Translations under genes and position numbers: made by a program
In this document: positions 1 through 5,263 of the stretch, piece after piece
How positions within the stretch are numbered: the stretch's first letter is position 1
Layout: every line of letters starts with the position of its first letter
Notes under the pieces: generated by a model
Seen by the model: only the letters and a program-made list of their open reading frames with translations
Database searches by the model: none
What the model was told of the DNA's origin: nothing
Assembly: GCF_030146175.1 (NCBI RefSeq)
Contig: NZ_JASLCE010000103.1
Coordinates: forward strand, 1 to 5,263
Direction of reading: 5' to 3'
Source of the DNA: Flavobacterium sp.
GTDB lineage: Bacteria > Bacteroidota > Bacteroidia > Flavobacteriales > Flavobacteriaceae
Length of the DNA: 5,263 nt

Positions 1-384
1 AAAGAAATCAAAAACACCTTATTAGTATCCGCCAAAGCCATCGCTTTTCAACCCGATTCGACCTTGACAAAACAGTACAAAATCGGAAAAGCCCCCGCTC
101 ACAACAGGACAAACAGAAAGGCATCAAAAAACGGCATTCATCAAACCGACAGTATTATCCCCAAAAAGGCGACCGTATGGATAAAAGAAGGAATGACACT
201 CGTTCCGAAACAAATCGAAATCGGATTAGACAACGATATAGATGTTCAGGTGATTAAAGGTATAACCGACAAAGATGAGATTGTAACCGGGATTAACGTA
301 CCACGGCAATCCAAAAACAATAAAGCAAACAATTCAAGTCCGTTTATCCCTAAACGTCCGGGCGGCGGTGGCGGAAGAAATTAA
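1..384 (+). CDS. Efflux periplasmic adaptor (MacA/HlyD-like membrane fusion protein), 3' part
   Basis: This is the C-terminal 127 residues of a periplasmic adaptor; the reading frame is open from the first base, so the gene begins outside the window. The family links an inner-membrane transporter to a TolC-type outer-membrane channel. The first residues (KEIKNTLLVSAKAIAFQPD) match the end of the adaptor beta-barrel domain, where MacA proteins read like 'LVP..AL'. The segment at about residues 59-101 (VWIKEGMTLVPKQIEIG, then NDIDVQVIKG and DEIVTG) matches the membrane-proximal domain of MacA, whose E. coli form reads '[26 protein letters not shown]'. Between them lies a basic linker at about residues 20-58, and the protein ends in a Pro/Gly tail with five glycines in a row. 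The ATPase gene starts 22 nt downstream and the permease follows, which supports an ABC-type (MacAB-TolC) rather than an RND partner. Substrate cannot be told from sequence. A TTG at 64 is only an internal codon, not a credible start. Confidence 0.9.
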   Translation, partial: KEIKNTLLVSAKAIAFQPDSTLTKQYKIGKAPAHNRTNRKASKNGIHQTDSIIPKKATVWIKEGMTLVPKQIEIGLDNDIDVQVIKGITDKDEIVTGINVPRQSKNNKANNSSPFIPKRPGGGGGRN

Positions 385-406
385 TTTTAGCCTAAAATGA
401 ATCGCA

Positions 407-1168
407 ATGGGTAAAAAAATTCTGGAAATACAGGATATGAAAAGAGAATTCGTCATGGGTTCCGAAACCGTTCGGGCTTTAAAAGGCGTTTCTTTTGACG
501 TTATGGAAGGCGAATTCATGACTATAATGGGCAGCAGCGGCTCGGGAAAAACCACACTACTCAACATTTTAGGTTGCCTGGACAAACCATCGGAAGGGAA
601 TTATTTATTGGATGATGTGAATGTAAAGTCCTTATCCAAAAACGAACTAGCAGCGTTGCGCAACACCAAAATCGGATTTATATTTCAGTCGTATAACCTA
701 TTAGCACGCACTTCGGCTATAGAAAATGTAGAATTACCACTACTCTATAATTCCAAAGTATCAACAAAAGAACGAAAGGAAAGAGCCATTAAAGCTCTGG
801 AAGCCGTAAAACTGGCCGATCGTTTGGATCACTTCCCTAACCAACTTTCGGGCGGACAACAACAGCGGGTCGCCATTGCACGTGCTTTGGTAAACGATCC
901 CGTGATGATTCTTGCCGATGAAGCCACCGGTAATCTCGACACCCGGACATCCTACGAAATCATGGCGTTGATTCAGGAATTAAACGCTCAGGGAAAAACG
1001 ATCATCTTTGTAACCCACGAACCCGACATCGCCGCTTTTAGCAGTCGGACGATAACCCTGCGAGATGGCAAAATCACGAAAGATTTTTACAACCAAAACA
1101 TAAAATCGGCGAAGCAGATGCTGTCCGATTTTAATGTCGATGACGATTACAAATATGAAAATAGCTAA
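407..1168 (+). CDS. ABC transporter ATP-binding protein, MacB/LolD type
   Basis: This 253-residue cytoplasmic ATPase should power the permease encoded next to it. All ABC motifs are intact: Walker A GSSGSGKT at 42-49, Q-loop Gln94 in FIFQSYNLL, signature LSGGQ at 147-151, Walker B VMILADE at 166-172 with catalytic Glu172, D-loop GNLD at 175-178 and switch His204 in FVTHE. Such sequences belong to the MacB/LolD/FtsE group (COG1136). The core ends near residue 225; a tail of about 28 residues with a charged end ([13 protein letters not shown]) follows, and similar tails are familiar in flavobacterial homologues. The start is secure: an in-frame TGA lies at 398-400 and this ATG is the first after it. 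No Shine-Dalgarno sequence is visible, only an A-rich leader. A five-codon ORF (397-414) overlaps the start in another frame and is probably chance. LolD is a possible alternative, but the adjacent adaptor gene favours an efflux role. Confidence 0.95.
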   Translation: MGKKILEIQDMKREFVMGSETVRALKGVSFDVMEGEFMTIMGSSGSGKTTLLNILGCLDKPSEGNYLLDDVNVKSLSKNELAALRNTKIGFIFQSYNLLARTSAIENVELPLLYNSKVSTKERKERAIKALEAVKLADRLDHFPNQLSGGQQQRVAIARALVNDPVMILADEATGNLDTRTSYEIMALIQELNAQGKTIIFVTHEPDIAAFSSRTITLRDGKITKDFYNQNIKSAKQMLSDFNVDDDYKYENS

Positions 1169-2375
1169 TCTTTTTTTAATCGCATTAAAGGCATTACGCC
1201 GCAATAAGCTCCGGGCATTATTAACCATGCTCGGTATTATTATAGGTGTGGCATCGGTTATTGCCATGGTTGCCATCGGACAAGGATCCAAACAAAGCAT
1301 ACAGGATCAGTTATCGAGCATGGGTTCCAATATGATTACAATACGTCCCAACAGTAATGTTACTGCCGGTGCGCGCTTAGACATATCCAGCGTACAAACT
1401 TTAACGCTTGCCGATGTGGACGCACTAAAAAAAGAAGCAACCTATCTGAATGCTGTATCACCGGCCGTATCGTCAAAAGGACAAGCCATCAACGGTTCGC
1501 TAAACTGGCCAACATCGATGCAGGGTGTTGATGTGGATTATTTAAAGATTCGCAACTGGCCGTTAAAAGAAGGTATTGCTTTTCGGGAATCGGACATCCA
1601 TGTAGCCAATAAAGTCTGCCTTATAGGACAAACGGTAGCCGACAATATTTTTCCTCCGGGTACCGACCCAATCGGACAGACCATCCGGTTTAATAAAATC
1701 CCATTTCGAATTATCGGTATTTTGGAAACCAAAGGCGAAAATGCATTCGGACAGGATCAGGATGACGTGATTATTGCTCCTTATAGTACCGTTCAGAAAC
1801 GAATTACCAACTCCATTTACCTGCAAAATATTTATGCCGCCACGGCCGATGAAAGCCAAACCGCTTTGGCAACAGCCGAAATCGAACAAATCATGCGGAC
1901 TTCCCATCGATTAAAAGTGAAAGATGACGATGATTTTTCGGTGCGAACCCAAGCCGAATTGATCAATACCTTTAGCTCCACCAGTCAGTTGCTAACCGTA
2001 TTGTTAACGGCCATATCCGGCATTTCCTTATTAATAGGTGGTATTGGCATTATGAATATCATGTATGTATCGGTTACGGAACGCACCAAAGAAATTGGTT
2101 TACGTATGTCGATAGGCGCCAACGGACGTGATATTTTACTACAATTCCTGGTAGAAGCAATATTGATCAGCTTAACTGGCGGACTTATCGGGATCCTATT
2201 GGGCATTATCGCCTCAAAACTGATCCAAATATTCCTACAGTGGCCAACTTTGATTTCGGAATCTTCGGTTATTCTTTCGTTTTTGGTTTGCGCGATAACC
2301 GGTATTTTTTTCGGTTATTATCCCGCTTTAAAAGCTTCAAAACTCGACCCAATTGAGGCTTTACACTTCGAATAA
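1155..2375 (+). CDS. ABC transporter permease, MacB/FtsX family
   Basis: This is a 406-residue inner-membrane permease, the membrane partner of the preceding ATPase. It has the MacB layout. A basic N-terminus (LRRNKLRALL) leads into TM1 at about residues 20-42. A large periplasmic MacB_PCD domain covers about 43-278. The C-terminal FtsX domain has TM2 at about 281-304, TM3 at about 333-357 and TM4 at about 371-390. The cytoplasmic loop after TM2 carries the family hallmark VSVTERTKEIGLRMSIGA (about 305-322), and the protein closes with PALKASKLDPIEALHFE, the typical MacB ending. I chose the ATG at 1155 (MKIANLF) because homologues begin at this point; it overlaps the ATPase stop by 14 nt, suggesting translational coupling. 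An in-frame ATG at 1134 would add seven residues and is less likely. In MacAB-type systems the permease does not carry substrate across the inner membrane; it drives export from the periplasm by mechanotransmission. Substrate is unknown. No convincing terminator follows the stop codon. Confidence 0.93.
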   Translation: MKIANLFLIALKALRRNKLRALLTMLGIIIGVASVIAMVAIGQGSKQSIQDQLSSMGSNMITIRPNSNVTAGARLDISSVQTLTLADVDALKKEATYLNAVSPAVSSKGQAINGSLNWPTSMQGVDVDYLKIRNWPLKEGIAFRESDIHVANKVCLIGQTVADNIFPPGTDPIGQTIRFNKIPFRIIGILETKGENAFGQDQDDVIIAPYSTVQKRITNSIYLQNIYAATADESQTALATAEIEQIMRTSHRLKVKDDDDFSVRTQAELINTFSSTSQLLTVLLTAISGISLLIGGIGIMNIMYVSVTERTKEIGLRMSIGANGRDILLQFLVEAILISLTGGLIGILLGIIASKLIQIFLQWPTLISESSVILSFLVCAITGIFFGYYPALKASKLDPIEALHFE

Positions 2376-2444
2376 TATTTTTATAACAACCTCATCTACC
2401 TACAAAATCCAAATCATCACCTCTTTTCAAAAGAAAAACACTCC

Positions 2445-2609
2445 TTAATTCCGATTAGGGTTAGTACATTTTGCGTTTATATATTTTTCACAATAGTGTG
2501 AAAATAAATATTTTAAGAAAACCCTTCCTAAAAGTCGGGCAAAAAAACGTCCCATATGCGCATTTTTAAAAACCGCAAATATTTCGTCAAAATTTAATTT
2601 TTTCTTCAT
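2445..2609 (-). CDS. Possible small basic protein (54 aa), unrecognised
   Basis: A minus-strand ORF encodes a small basic protein of 54 residues starting MKKKLNFDEIFAVFKN. It has 7 Lys and 4 Arg against 3 acidic residues, many aromatics (about ten Phe/Tyr), an amphipathic-looking middle (FFARLLGRVFLKYLF, residues 22-36) and two cysteines (40 and 48). I do not recognise a family. The frame extends upstream to an ATG at 2657, but the -7 element of the likely promoter sits at 2655-2662. Transcription would therefore begin near 2648, which favours the ATG at 2609 or one at 2624 (MVRPFMKKK). Support comes from codon use that looks normal for the window and from the well-placed promoter. Against it are the short length, the AT-rich setting and no recognised homologue. 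The same transcript could instead be a small RNA. It converges on the macB-like gene. Confidence 0.4.
   Translation of the reverse strand: MKKKLNFDEIFAVFKNAHMGRFFARLLGRVFLKYLFSHYCEKYINAKCTNPNRN
2485..2504. repeat. Short perfect inverted repeat (8-bp arms, 4-nt loop)
   Basis: TTTTCACA at 2485-2492 is followed by the loop ATAG and then TGTGAAAA at 2497-2504. It lies inside the candidate minus-strand ORF, over codons for FSHYCEK. There is no T-run next to it on either strand, so it does not look like an intrinsic terminator. It could be a dyad binding site or a chance AT-rich hairpin. Confidence 0.5.
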
Positions 2610-2654
2610 AAACGGACGAACCATAACAACTACAAAACGATCAACCTCCCTATA

Positions 2655-2685
2655 CAAAAATAAAATCTAACCACCACATAATCAA
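2655..2685 (-). promoter_or_regulatory. Candidate flavobacterial promoter for the minus-strand small gene
   Basis: Read on the minus strand, there is TTG (2685-2683), 20 nt, then TATTTTTG (2662-2655). This fits the Flavobacterium consensus TTG-N(17-23)-TAnnTTTG for the primary sigma factor. A start of transcription near 2648 would give a leader of about 39 nt before the ATG at 2609. The AT-rich background makes chance matches more likely, so this is a prediction. Confidence 0.45.
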
Positions 2686-2750
2686 CAAACAAACTGCTGA
2701 AATAACGGCAATTAAATTTCACATTTCCATCTTCTATTGTTATTTCTTAA

Positions 2751-2820
2751 AAAGGCGTAAAATCCGCATAATGTAATCCTAATTTTACATCCGTGCATTT
2801 TATCGATTTTTTACGTCTGT
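2751..2820. repeat. Three related 12-bp boxes upstream of the ompA-like gene
   Basis: Box A is inverted at 2751-2762 and reads TTTTACGCCTTT on the minus strand. Box B at 2783-2794 reads TTTTACATCCGT and box C at 2809-2820 reads TTTTACGTCTGT on the plus strand. B and C match at 10 of 12 positions, as do A and C; A and B match at 8 of 12. The shared pattern is about TTTTACRYCYKT. Centres are 32 and 26 nt apart, roughly 3 and 2.5 helical turns. They lie about 90-160 nt ahead of the ATG at 2912, as would suit an activator or repressor. Function is inferred only from arrangement. Confidence 0.4.
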
Positions 2821-2888
2821 TTAAAGATTTATTAACGCAATCATAATAATCAAGTATATATTCGTGACAGTATCAGAATAATACAGTA

Positions 2889-2897
2889 TAAACTTTG
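2889..2897 (+). promoter_or_regulatory. Weak -7-like element before the ompA-like gene
   Basis: TAAACTTTG resembles the flavobacterial -7 element TAnnTTTG but has three rather than two bases between TA and TTTG. No clear TTG lies about 20 nt upstream. If used, the leader before the ATG at 2912 would be under 15 nt. The true promoter may be elsewhere or need an activator. Confidence 0.2.
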
Positions 2898-2911
2898 ACA
2901 ATATAACAAAA

Positions 2912-4462
2912 ATGAAATCTCCCAATCTTTTTGTTTTTTCACTGCTTTTTTCCATTCAATTATTTGCACAAGGACAAAGCAGTTTTACTAAAAACATTAA
3001 AATACCGCAAAGTAACGGTTTTAGTTTCACTACCTATGACGCAGGTGTAAATAGTGAACTATCGGAAATTGGCACCGCCTTCTTTATGAATAAGTACCTG
3101 ATCTTATCCAATAAGAAAAGAGGGTTTTCGAATGTTTCAATCGATCCGAAAACAAATACACCAAACAACAATTTGTTCTGTGTTGAATTCGACAAACAGG
3201 GGAACCTGTCGCGTCCGGTAATTTTTTCCAAATTATTGGATAGCGACGGTAATGAAGGTGGCGTAACCTTTTCGGCCGATCAAAAGACCATTTACTTAAC
3301 TCGTTCGAAAGAAGAAAACAGCAAACAATTTTCATTGTATAAAGCTACGCTTGATTTAGAAGCAAAAGGATTCTGGAAAGACATCCAACCTTTGGCTATT
3401 AATGGAAACTACTCTATCGAAACCCCATTTATGGGACCAAACGGTCAGAAAATATACTTTTCATCAGATATGAAAGGTGGTTTTGGCGGTTACGATATAT
3501 ATAGTGCCGATGTAATGACCGACGGAACTTTAACCAACGTTACCAATCTTGGACCTACGGTTAACTCGGCCAAAGACGAAAAATATCCGTATGTAACCGG
3601 TGATAACCGTTACCTGTATTATTCGTCTAACGGACACGAAACGTTTGGCGGATATGATGTTTTCCGTGTTTCATCGGTAAACGGTGATTTTATCAACCGT
3701 TCGAACCTGGGTGAAACGATCAACTCCAACAACGACGAGATCGCTTTTACATTCAGCTATCAGAACAAAGGTTATATTTCATCCAACCGAAAAGCCGACA
3801 AATCCGATTTTGATATTTACAAATTCGAATTGGTTGTATTGGAACAGAATTTCAACGGTGTAGTAGAAGAAAACAAAACCAAAACAGCACTACCAAATGC
3901 TACCGTTGTTGTTAAAAACGAATTTGGCGACATTATCAAAACCCTTAAATCTGACGACCACGGTAAATTCGGTCTTAAAATGGATCCATTGGTGGATTAC
4001 ACTATTGAAACATCCAAAGAAGGTTACGAGCCGAACACTCACTATTTTAAACCAAACGGAAATAGTGTTGCCTATAGCGGTAAAATCGACTTAAGTCAGT
4101 TAAAAGCAAAAGTAACCGATAGCGCTATTGAGATTGAAAACATTTATTTCGATTTCAACAAAGCAACACTTAAAAAGGAATCCGAATTATCGTTAAACAA
4201 AATCATCGAGGTATTGAACGACAACCCGGAAATGAAGATCAGCATCAATGCCCATACCGATTCCAAAGGTAAGCCTGAATACAATATGGCATTGTCTGAA
4301 AAACGCGCACAATCGGCTTTTAAATATTTAACCAGCAATGGTATTTCCAAAGACCGTTTAATTTACAAAGGTTACGGAAAATCAAAACTTAAATGCAACG
4401 GCAATTGTACTGAAGAACAGGAAAGCCAGAACCGCCGAGTTGAATTTATCATAAAAAAATAA
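2912..4462 (+). CDS. OmpA family protein with PD40 propeller repeats and CRD (PorE-like, no TPR)
   Basis: This 516-residue protein is probably anchored between outer membrane and cell wall. A signal peptide (MKSPNLFVFSLLFSIQLFA) should be cut after Ala19. Residues about 50-305 hold WD40/PD40-type beta-propeller blades, seen best in the repeats IYFSSDMKGGFGGYDIYSAD (181-200), YYSSNGHETFGGYDVF (236-251) and SSNRKADKSDFDIYKFE (290-306), with a weaker one near 127-147. A carboxypeptidase-regulatory-like (CRD) domain spans about 312-392. The OmpA C-terminal domain runs from about 405 to 516: IYFDFNKATL (411-420), HTDSKG with Asp450, LSEKRA with Arg465, and NRRVEF near the end. Asp450 and Arg465 match in spacing the Asp271/Arg286 pair that binds peptidoglycan in A. 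baumannii OmpA. The domain order recalls P. gingivalis PorE of type IX secretion, but the N-terminal TPR domain is missing and no PorP/SprF gene is adjacent, so a secretion role is unproven. The start is followed directly by the signal peptide; the leader is A-rich. Confidence 0.92.
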   Translation: MKSPNLFVFSLLFSIQLFAQGQSSFTKNIKIPQSNGFSFTTYDAGVNSELSEIGTAFFMNKYLILSNKKRGFSNVSIDPKTNTPNNNLFCVEFDKQGNLSRPVIFSKLLDSDGNEGGVTFSADQKTIYLTRSKEENSKQFSLYKATLDLEAKGFWKDIQPLAINGNYSIETPFMGPNGQKIYFSSDMKGGFGGYDIYSADVMTDGTLTNVTNLGPTVNSAKDEKYPYVTGDNRYLYYSSNGHETFGGYDVFRVSSVNGDFINRSNLGETINSNNDEIAFTFSYQNKGYISSNRKADKSDFDIYKFELVVLEQNFNGVVEENKTKTALPNATVVVKNEFGDIIKTLKSDDHGKFGLKMDPLVDYTIETSKEGYEPNTHYFKPNGNSVAYSGKIDLSQLKAKVTDSAIEIENIYFDFNKATLKKESELSLNKIIEVLNDNPEMKISINAHTDSKGKPEYNMALSEKRAQSAFKYLTSNGISKDRLIYKGYGKSKLKCNGNCTEEQESQNRRVEFIIKK

Positions 4463-4491
4463 ACCACTATAATTACACTTAAACAAACGCC

Positions 4492-4626
4492 ATGAAAAAA
4501 TTATTCATCGCAGGTATTATTACTGTATCTGTTTTATCCGCATCATGCTCAAGCGGTTGGAATTGCAAATCAAGTTATGTAAAAAATGACGTGACAAAAA
4601 AGAAAGAAATGCAAAAAGAAGCATAG
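4492..4626 (+). CDS. Small predicted lipoprotein (44 aa)
   Basis: This short gene encodes a 44-residue product. It starts MKKLFIAGIITVSVLSASC, a basic start, hydrophobic stretch and lipobox-like end with the acylated cysteine at position 19. Serine at -3 is not the classic residue, but Bacteroidota lipoboxes are relaxed. The mature part would be only 26 residues, with a second cysteine (25), one Trp, six lysines and a charged end (KKKEMQKEA). There are no acidic residues straight after the cysteine, so the known flavobacterial surface-export signal is not evident and a periplasm-facing anchor is more likely (inference). It begins 29 nt after the OmpA-like stop and is followed at once by a terminator, so the two genes probably share a transcript. 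I do not recognise a named family. Signal peptide plus terminator placement argue that it is a real gene. Confidence 0.75.
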   Translation: MKKLFIAGIITVSVLSASCSSGWNCKSSYVKNDVTKKKEMQKEA

Positions 4627-4627
4627 T

Positions 4628-4654
4628 AAAAAGTCCCTAATAAGGGACTTTTTT
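4628..4654 (+). terminator. Rho-independent terminator
   Basis: AAGTCCCT (4631-4638), loop AATA, AGGGACTT (4643-4650) form a perfect 8-bp stem followed by TTTT. The A-run at 4628-4630 can pair with the T-run and extend the stem to 11 bp. It begins two bases after the stop of the lipoprotein gene and ends the OmpA-like/lipoprotein unit. The A-flanked, T-tailed symmetry could also work on the minus strand, though no minus-strand gene lies nearby. Confidence 0.9.
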
Positions 4655-4656
4655 GT

Positions 4657-4664
4657 TAGTTTTG
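4657..4664 (+). promoter_or_regulatory. Candidate -7 element for the DUF1508 gene
   Basis: TAGTTTTG fits TAnnTTTG exactly and starts three bases after the terminator T-run. A start of transcription near 4671 would leave a leader of about 22 nt. The -33 region falls in the terminator stem and has no TTG, so the match is partial. Confidence 0.4.
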
Positions 4665-4692
4665 CCGTCCTTTAAAAACAGCATACATTTAG

Positions 4693-5031
4693 ATGGGGGC
4701 ATTTGTAATCACCAAAAGAGAAAACGGACAATACCGCTTTAATTATACTTCCCGGAAAGGAAAGATCATCCTTACCGGCGCGAGTCATAATCAGAAAGTG
4801 GGTTGCGTGCGGGATATACAGATGCTAAAGCTCTACCATGCCGACACTTTGTTTTTAAAGTTTAAAACCCCGGGTGGAAAGTATTTTTTCCGTGTGGTCA
4901 TTCAGGATCATATTTATGCCACCAGCCGGAAGTTTACAACCGAATTACGGATTGCCAAAGGAATTGAAGAGATTCAACGCAATGTCGAAATAGCCGAAGT
5001 ACTGGATTTTAGCGTTGACGTTTTCTTTTAA
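4693..5031 (+). CDS. DUF1508 (YegP-like) two-repeat protein
   Basis: The 112-residue product has two copies of the short DUF1508 fold, as E. coli YegP (about 110 residues) does. Repeat 1 covers about residues 4-46, with QYRFNYTSRKGKIILTGAS and a following helix. Repeat 2 covers about 53-97, with KYFFRVVIQDHIYATSRKF followed by the helix ELRIAKGIEEIQRN. Each repeat shows the family pattern: strand, 'G.Y.F', strand, then a helix. The opening MGAFVITKR and the phrase EVLDFS near the end are what I recall of flavobacterial members. No signal peptide or membrane segment is seen, so it is probably cytoplasmic. The molecular function of DUF1508 proteins is not established. It appears to be a single-gene unit: a terminator precedes it and the next gene is a tRNA. 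The ATG at 4693 fits the start of repeat 1. Confidence 0.85.
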   Translation: MGAFVITKRENGQYRFNYTSRKGKIILTGASHNQKVGCVRDIQMLKLYHADTLFLKFKTPGGKYFFRVVIQDHIYATSRKFTTELRIAKGIEEIQRNVEIAEVLDFSVDVFF

Positions 5032-5070
5032 AAGCACTTTTTCACATTTTTTGAATCGCTAATAGTGCTT
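5032..5070 (+). terminator. Possible weak terminator or dyad after the DUF1508 gene
   Basis: AAGCACT (5032-5038) and AGTGCTT (5064-5070) can pair over seven bases, followed by ATTTTC. The 25-nt loop makes it a poor intrinsic terminator, but its place directly behind the stop codon is suggestive. Nothing better is seen before the tRNA promoter. Confidence 0.3.
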
Positions 5071-5128
5071 ATTTTCAGCATCATTCGAAAAACCCTGTAG
5101 TTTAAAGGCATTCAATTACAAATAAAGC

Positions 5129-5158
5129 TTGCAGAATTAAAATATAATACTACCTTTG
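5129..5158 (+). promoter_or_regulatory. Promoter of tRNA-Leu
   Basis: TTG at 5129-5131, a 19-nt spacer and TACCTTTG at 5151-5158 match the flavobacterial primary sigma consensus TTG-N(17-23)-TAnnTTTG. Transcription would start near 5164, about a dozen bases before the mature tRNA 5' end. Confidence 0.8.
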
Positions 5159-5176
5159 CAGCCGATACCAAGAAAT

Positions 5177-5262
5177 GCTCGAGTGGTGGAATTGGTAGAC
5201 ACGCTGGACTTAAAATCCAGTGAACAGTAATGTTCGTGCGGGTTCAAGTCCCGCCTTGAGTA
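5177..5262 (+). tRNA. tRNA-Leu (anticodon UAA)
   Basis: A full cloverleaf can be drawn. The acceptor stem is GCTCGAG (5177-5183) with CTTGAGT (5255-5261), including a G-U first pair that E. coli tRNA-Leu(UAA) also has. The D stem is GTG (5186-5188) with CAC (5200-5202). The anticodon stem is CTGGA (5204-5208) with TCCAG (5216-5220), and the anticodon TAA is at 5211-5213. The long variable arm typical of leucine tRNAs is GAACA-GTAA-TGTTC (5222-5235). The T stem is GCGGG (5238-5242) with CCCGC (5250-5254) around TTCAAGT. The discriminator A73 is at 5262, as leucine tRNAs require. It reads UUA and UUG codons. The window ends one base later, so whether CCA is encoded cannot be seen. Confidence 0.97.
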
Positions 5263-5263
5263 C

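Larger units (their letters stand above)
2376..2911. other. AT-rich intergenic region between macB-like and ompA-like genes
   Basis: This gap of 536 nt has no conserved protein that I recognise. It holds a possible 54-residue minus-strand gene (2445-2609) with a promoter-like sequence at 2655-2685, a short perfect hairpin (2485-2504), three related 12-bp boxes (2751-2820), and a weak promoter-like sequence just before the ATG at 2912. I see no rho-independent terminator for the efflux operon at its left end. Nothing else stands out, and no tRNA or known riboswitch is apparent. Confidence 0.8.

Noticed and set aside
397..414. Five-codon ORF overlapping the ATPase start
   Set aside because: It could be a leader for coupling, but an ORF this short is expected by chance and nothing else supports it.
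334..585. Minus-strand ORF of 83 codons
   Set aside because: It lies opposite the adaptor end and the conserved N-terminal part of the ATPase, including Walker A; it is a shadow of those genes.
980..1300. Minus-strand ORF of 106 codons
   Set aside because: It is antisense to the ATPase end and permease start, with no recognisable domain or promoter.
1563..1907. Minus-strand ORF of 114 codons
   Set aside because: It is antisense to the periplasmic domain of the permease; the plus-strand frame is clearly the coding one.
2455..2464. Telomere-like TTAGGGTTAG
   Set aside because: Only one and a half units occur; this is chance, and eukaryotic telomere sequence makes no sense beside bacterial genes.
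2465..2473. Promoter-like TACATTTTG on the plus strand
   Set aside because: The spacing is off by one from TAnnTTTG, no TTG lies at a fitting distance upstream, and the next plus-strand gene is over 400 nt away.
3084..3335. Minus-strand ORF of 83 codons and the overlapping one at 3034-3231
   Set aside because: Both are antisense to the propeller region of the OmpA-like gene and resemble no protein I know.
3897..4094. Plus-strand ORF of 65 codons inside the OmpA-like gene
   Set aside because: It is a Leu/Thr-rich out-of-frame shadow over the CRD domain.
5177..5261. G-U pair at the end of the tRNA acceptor stem
   Set aside because: It looked like a defect, but E. coli tRNA-Leu(UAA) has the same first pair, so it is normal for this tRNA.
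1..5263. CRISPR array, insertion sequence, phage or defence system
   Set aside because: I found no spaced direct repeats of CRISPR size, no transposase or integrase frame, and no terminal inverted repeats.

Overview
The window looks like a chromosomal piece from a member of the Bacteroidota, most likely a Flavobacteriaceae/Flavobacterium-type organism. Four things point there. Promoter -7 elements fit the flavobacterial form TAnnTTTG. Starts lie in A-rich leaders without a Shine-Dalgarno sequence. There is an outer-membrane-type protein combining PD40 beta-propeller, carboxypeptidase-regulatory-like and OmpA domains. The DUF1508 protein and the MacA tail also look flavobacterial. This is a judgement from recognition; no database search was possible.

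Layout: (1) Positions 1-2375 hold the 3' part of a tripartite efflux operon on the + strand: the C-terminal end of a MacA/HlyD-type periplasmic adaptor, a MacB/LolD-type ATPase, and a MacB-type four-TM permease. ATPase and permease are separate genes here, unlike the fused E. coli MacB. Spacing is tight (22 nt, then a 14-nt overlap), so they are probably co-transcribed. A TolC-like outer-membrane channel would be expected upstream, outside the window.

(2) Positions 2376-2911 are an AT-rich gap of 536 nt. It holds a possible 54-residue minus-strand gene with a consensus-like flavobacterial promoter just upstream of it, a short perfect hairpin inside that ORF, and three related 12-bp boxes (approximately TTTTACRYCYKT) ahead of the next gene that could be regulator sites.

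(3) Positions 2912-4654 are a probable two-gene unit: a 516-residue secreted PD40/CRD/OmpA protein predicted to bind peptidoglycan, then a 44-residue lipoprotein, closed by a strong rho-independent terminator.

(4) Positions 4657-5263 hold a two-repeat DUF1508 (YegP-like) protein with a possible -7 element right behind the preceding terminator, and a tRNA-Leu(UAA) gene with a clear flavobacterial promoter. The tRNA runs to the window edge.

Most of the window is ordinary housekeeping or envelope biology. The parts most worth a second look are the minus-strand small gene, the box array upstream of the OmpA-like gene, and the pairing of a TPR-less PorE-like protein with a tiny lipoprotein.
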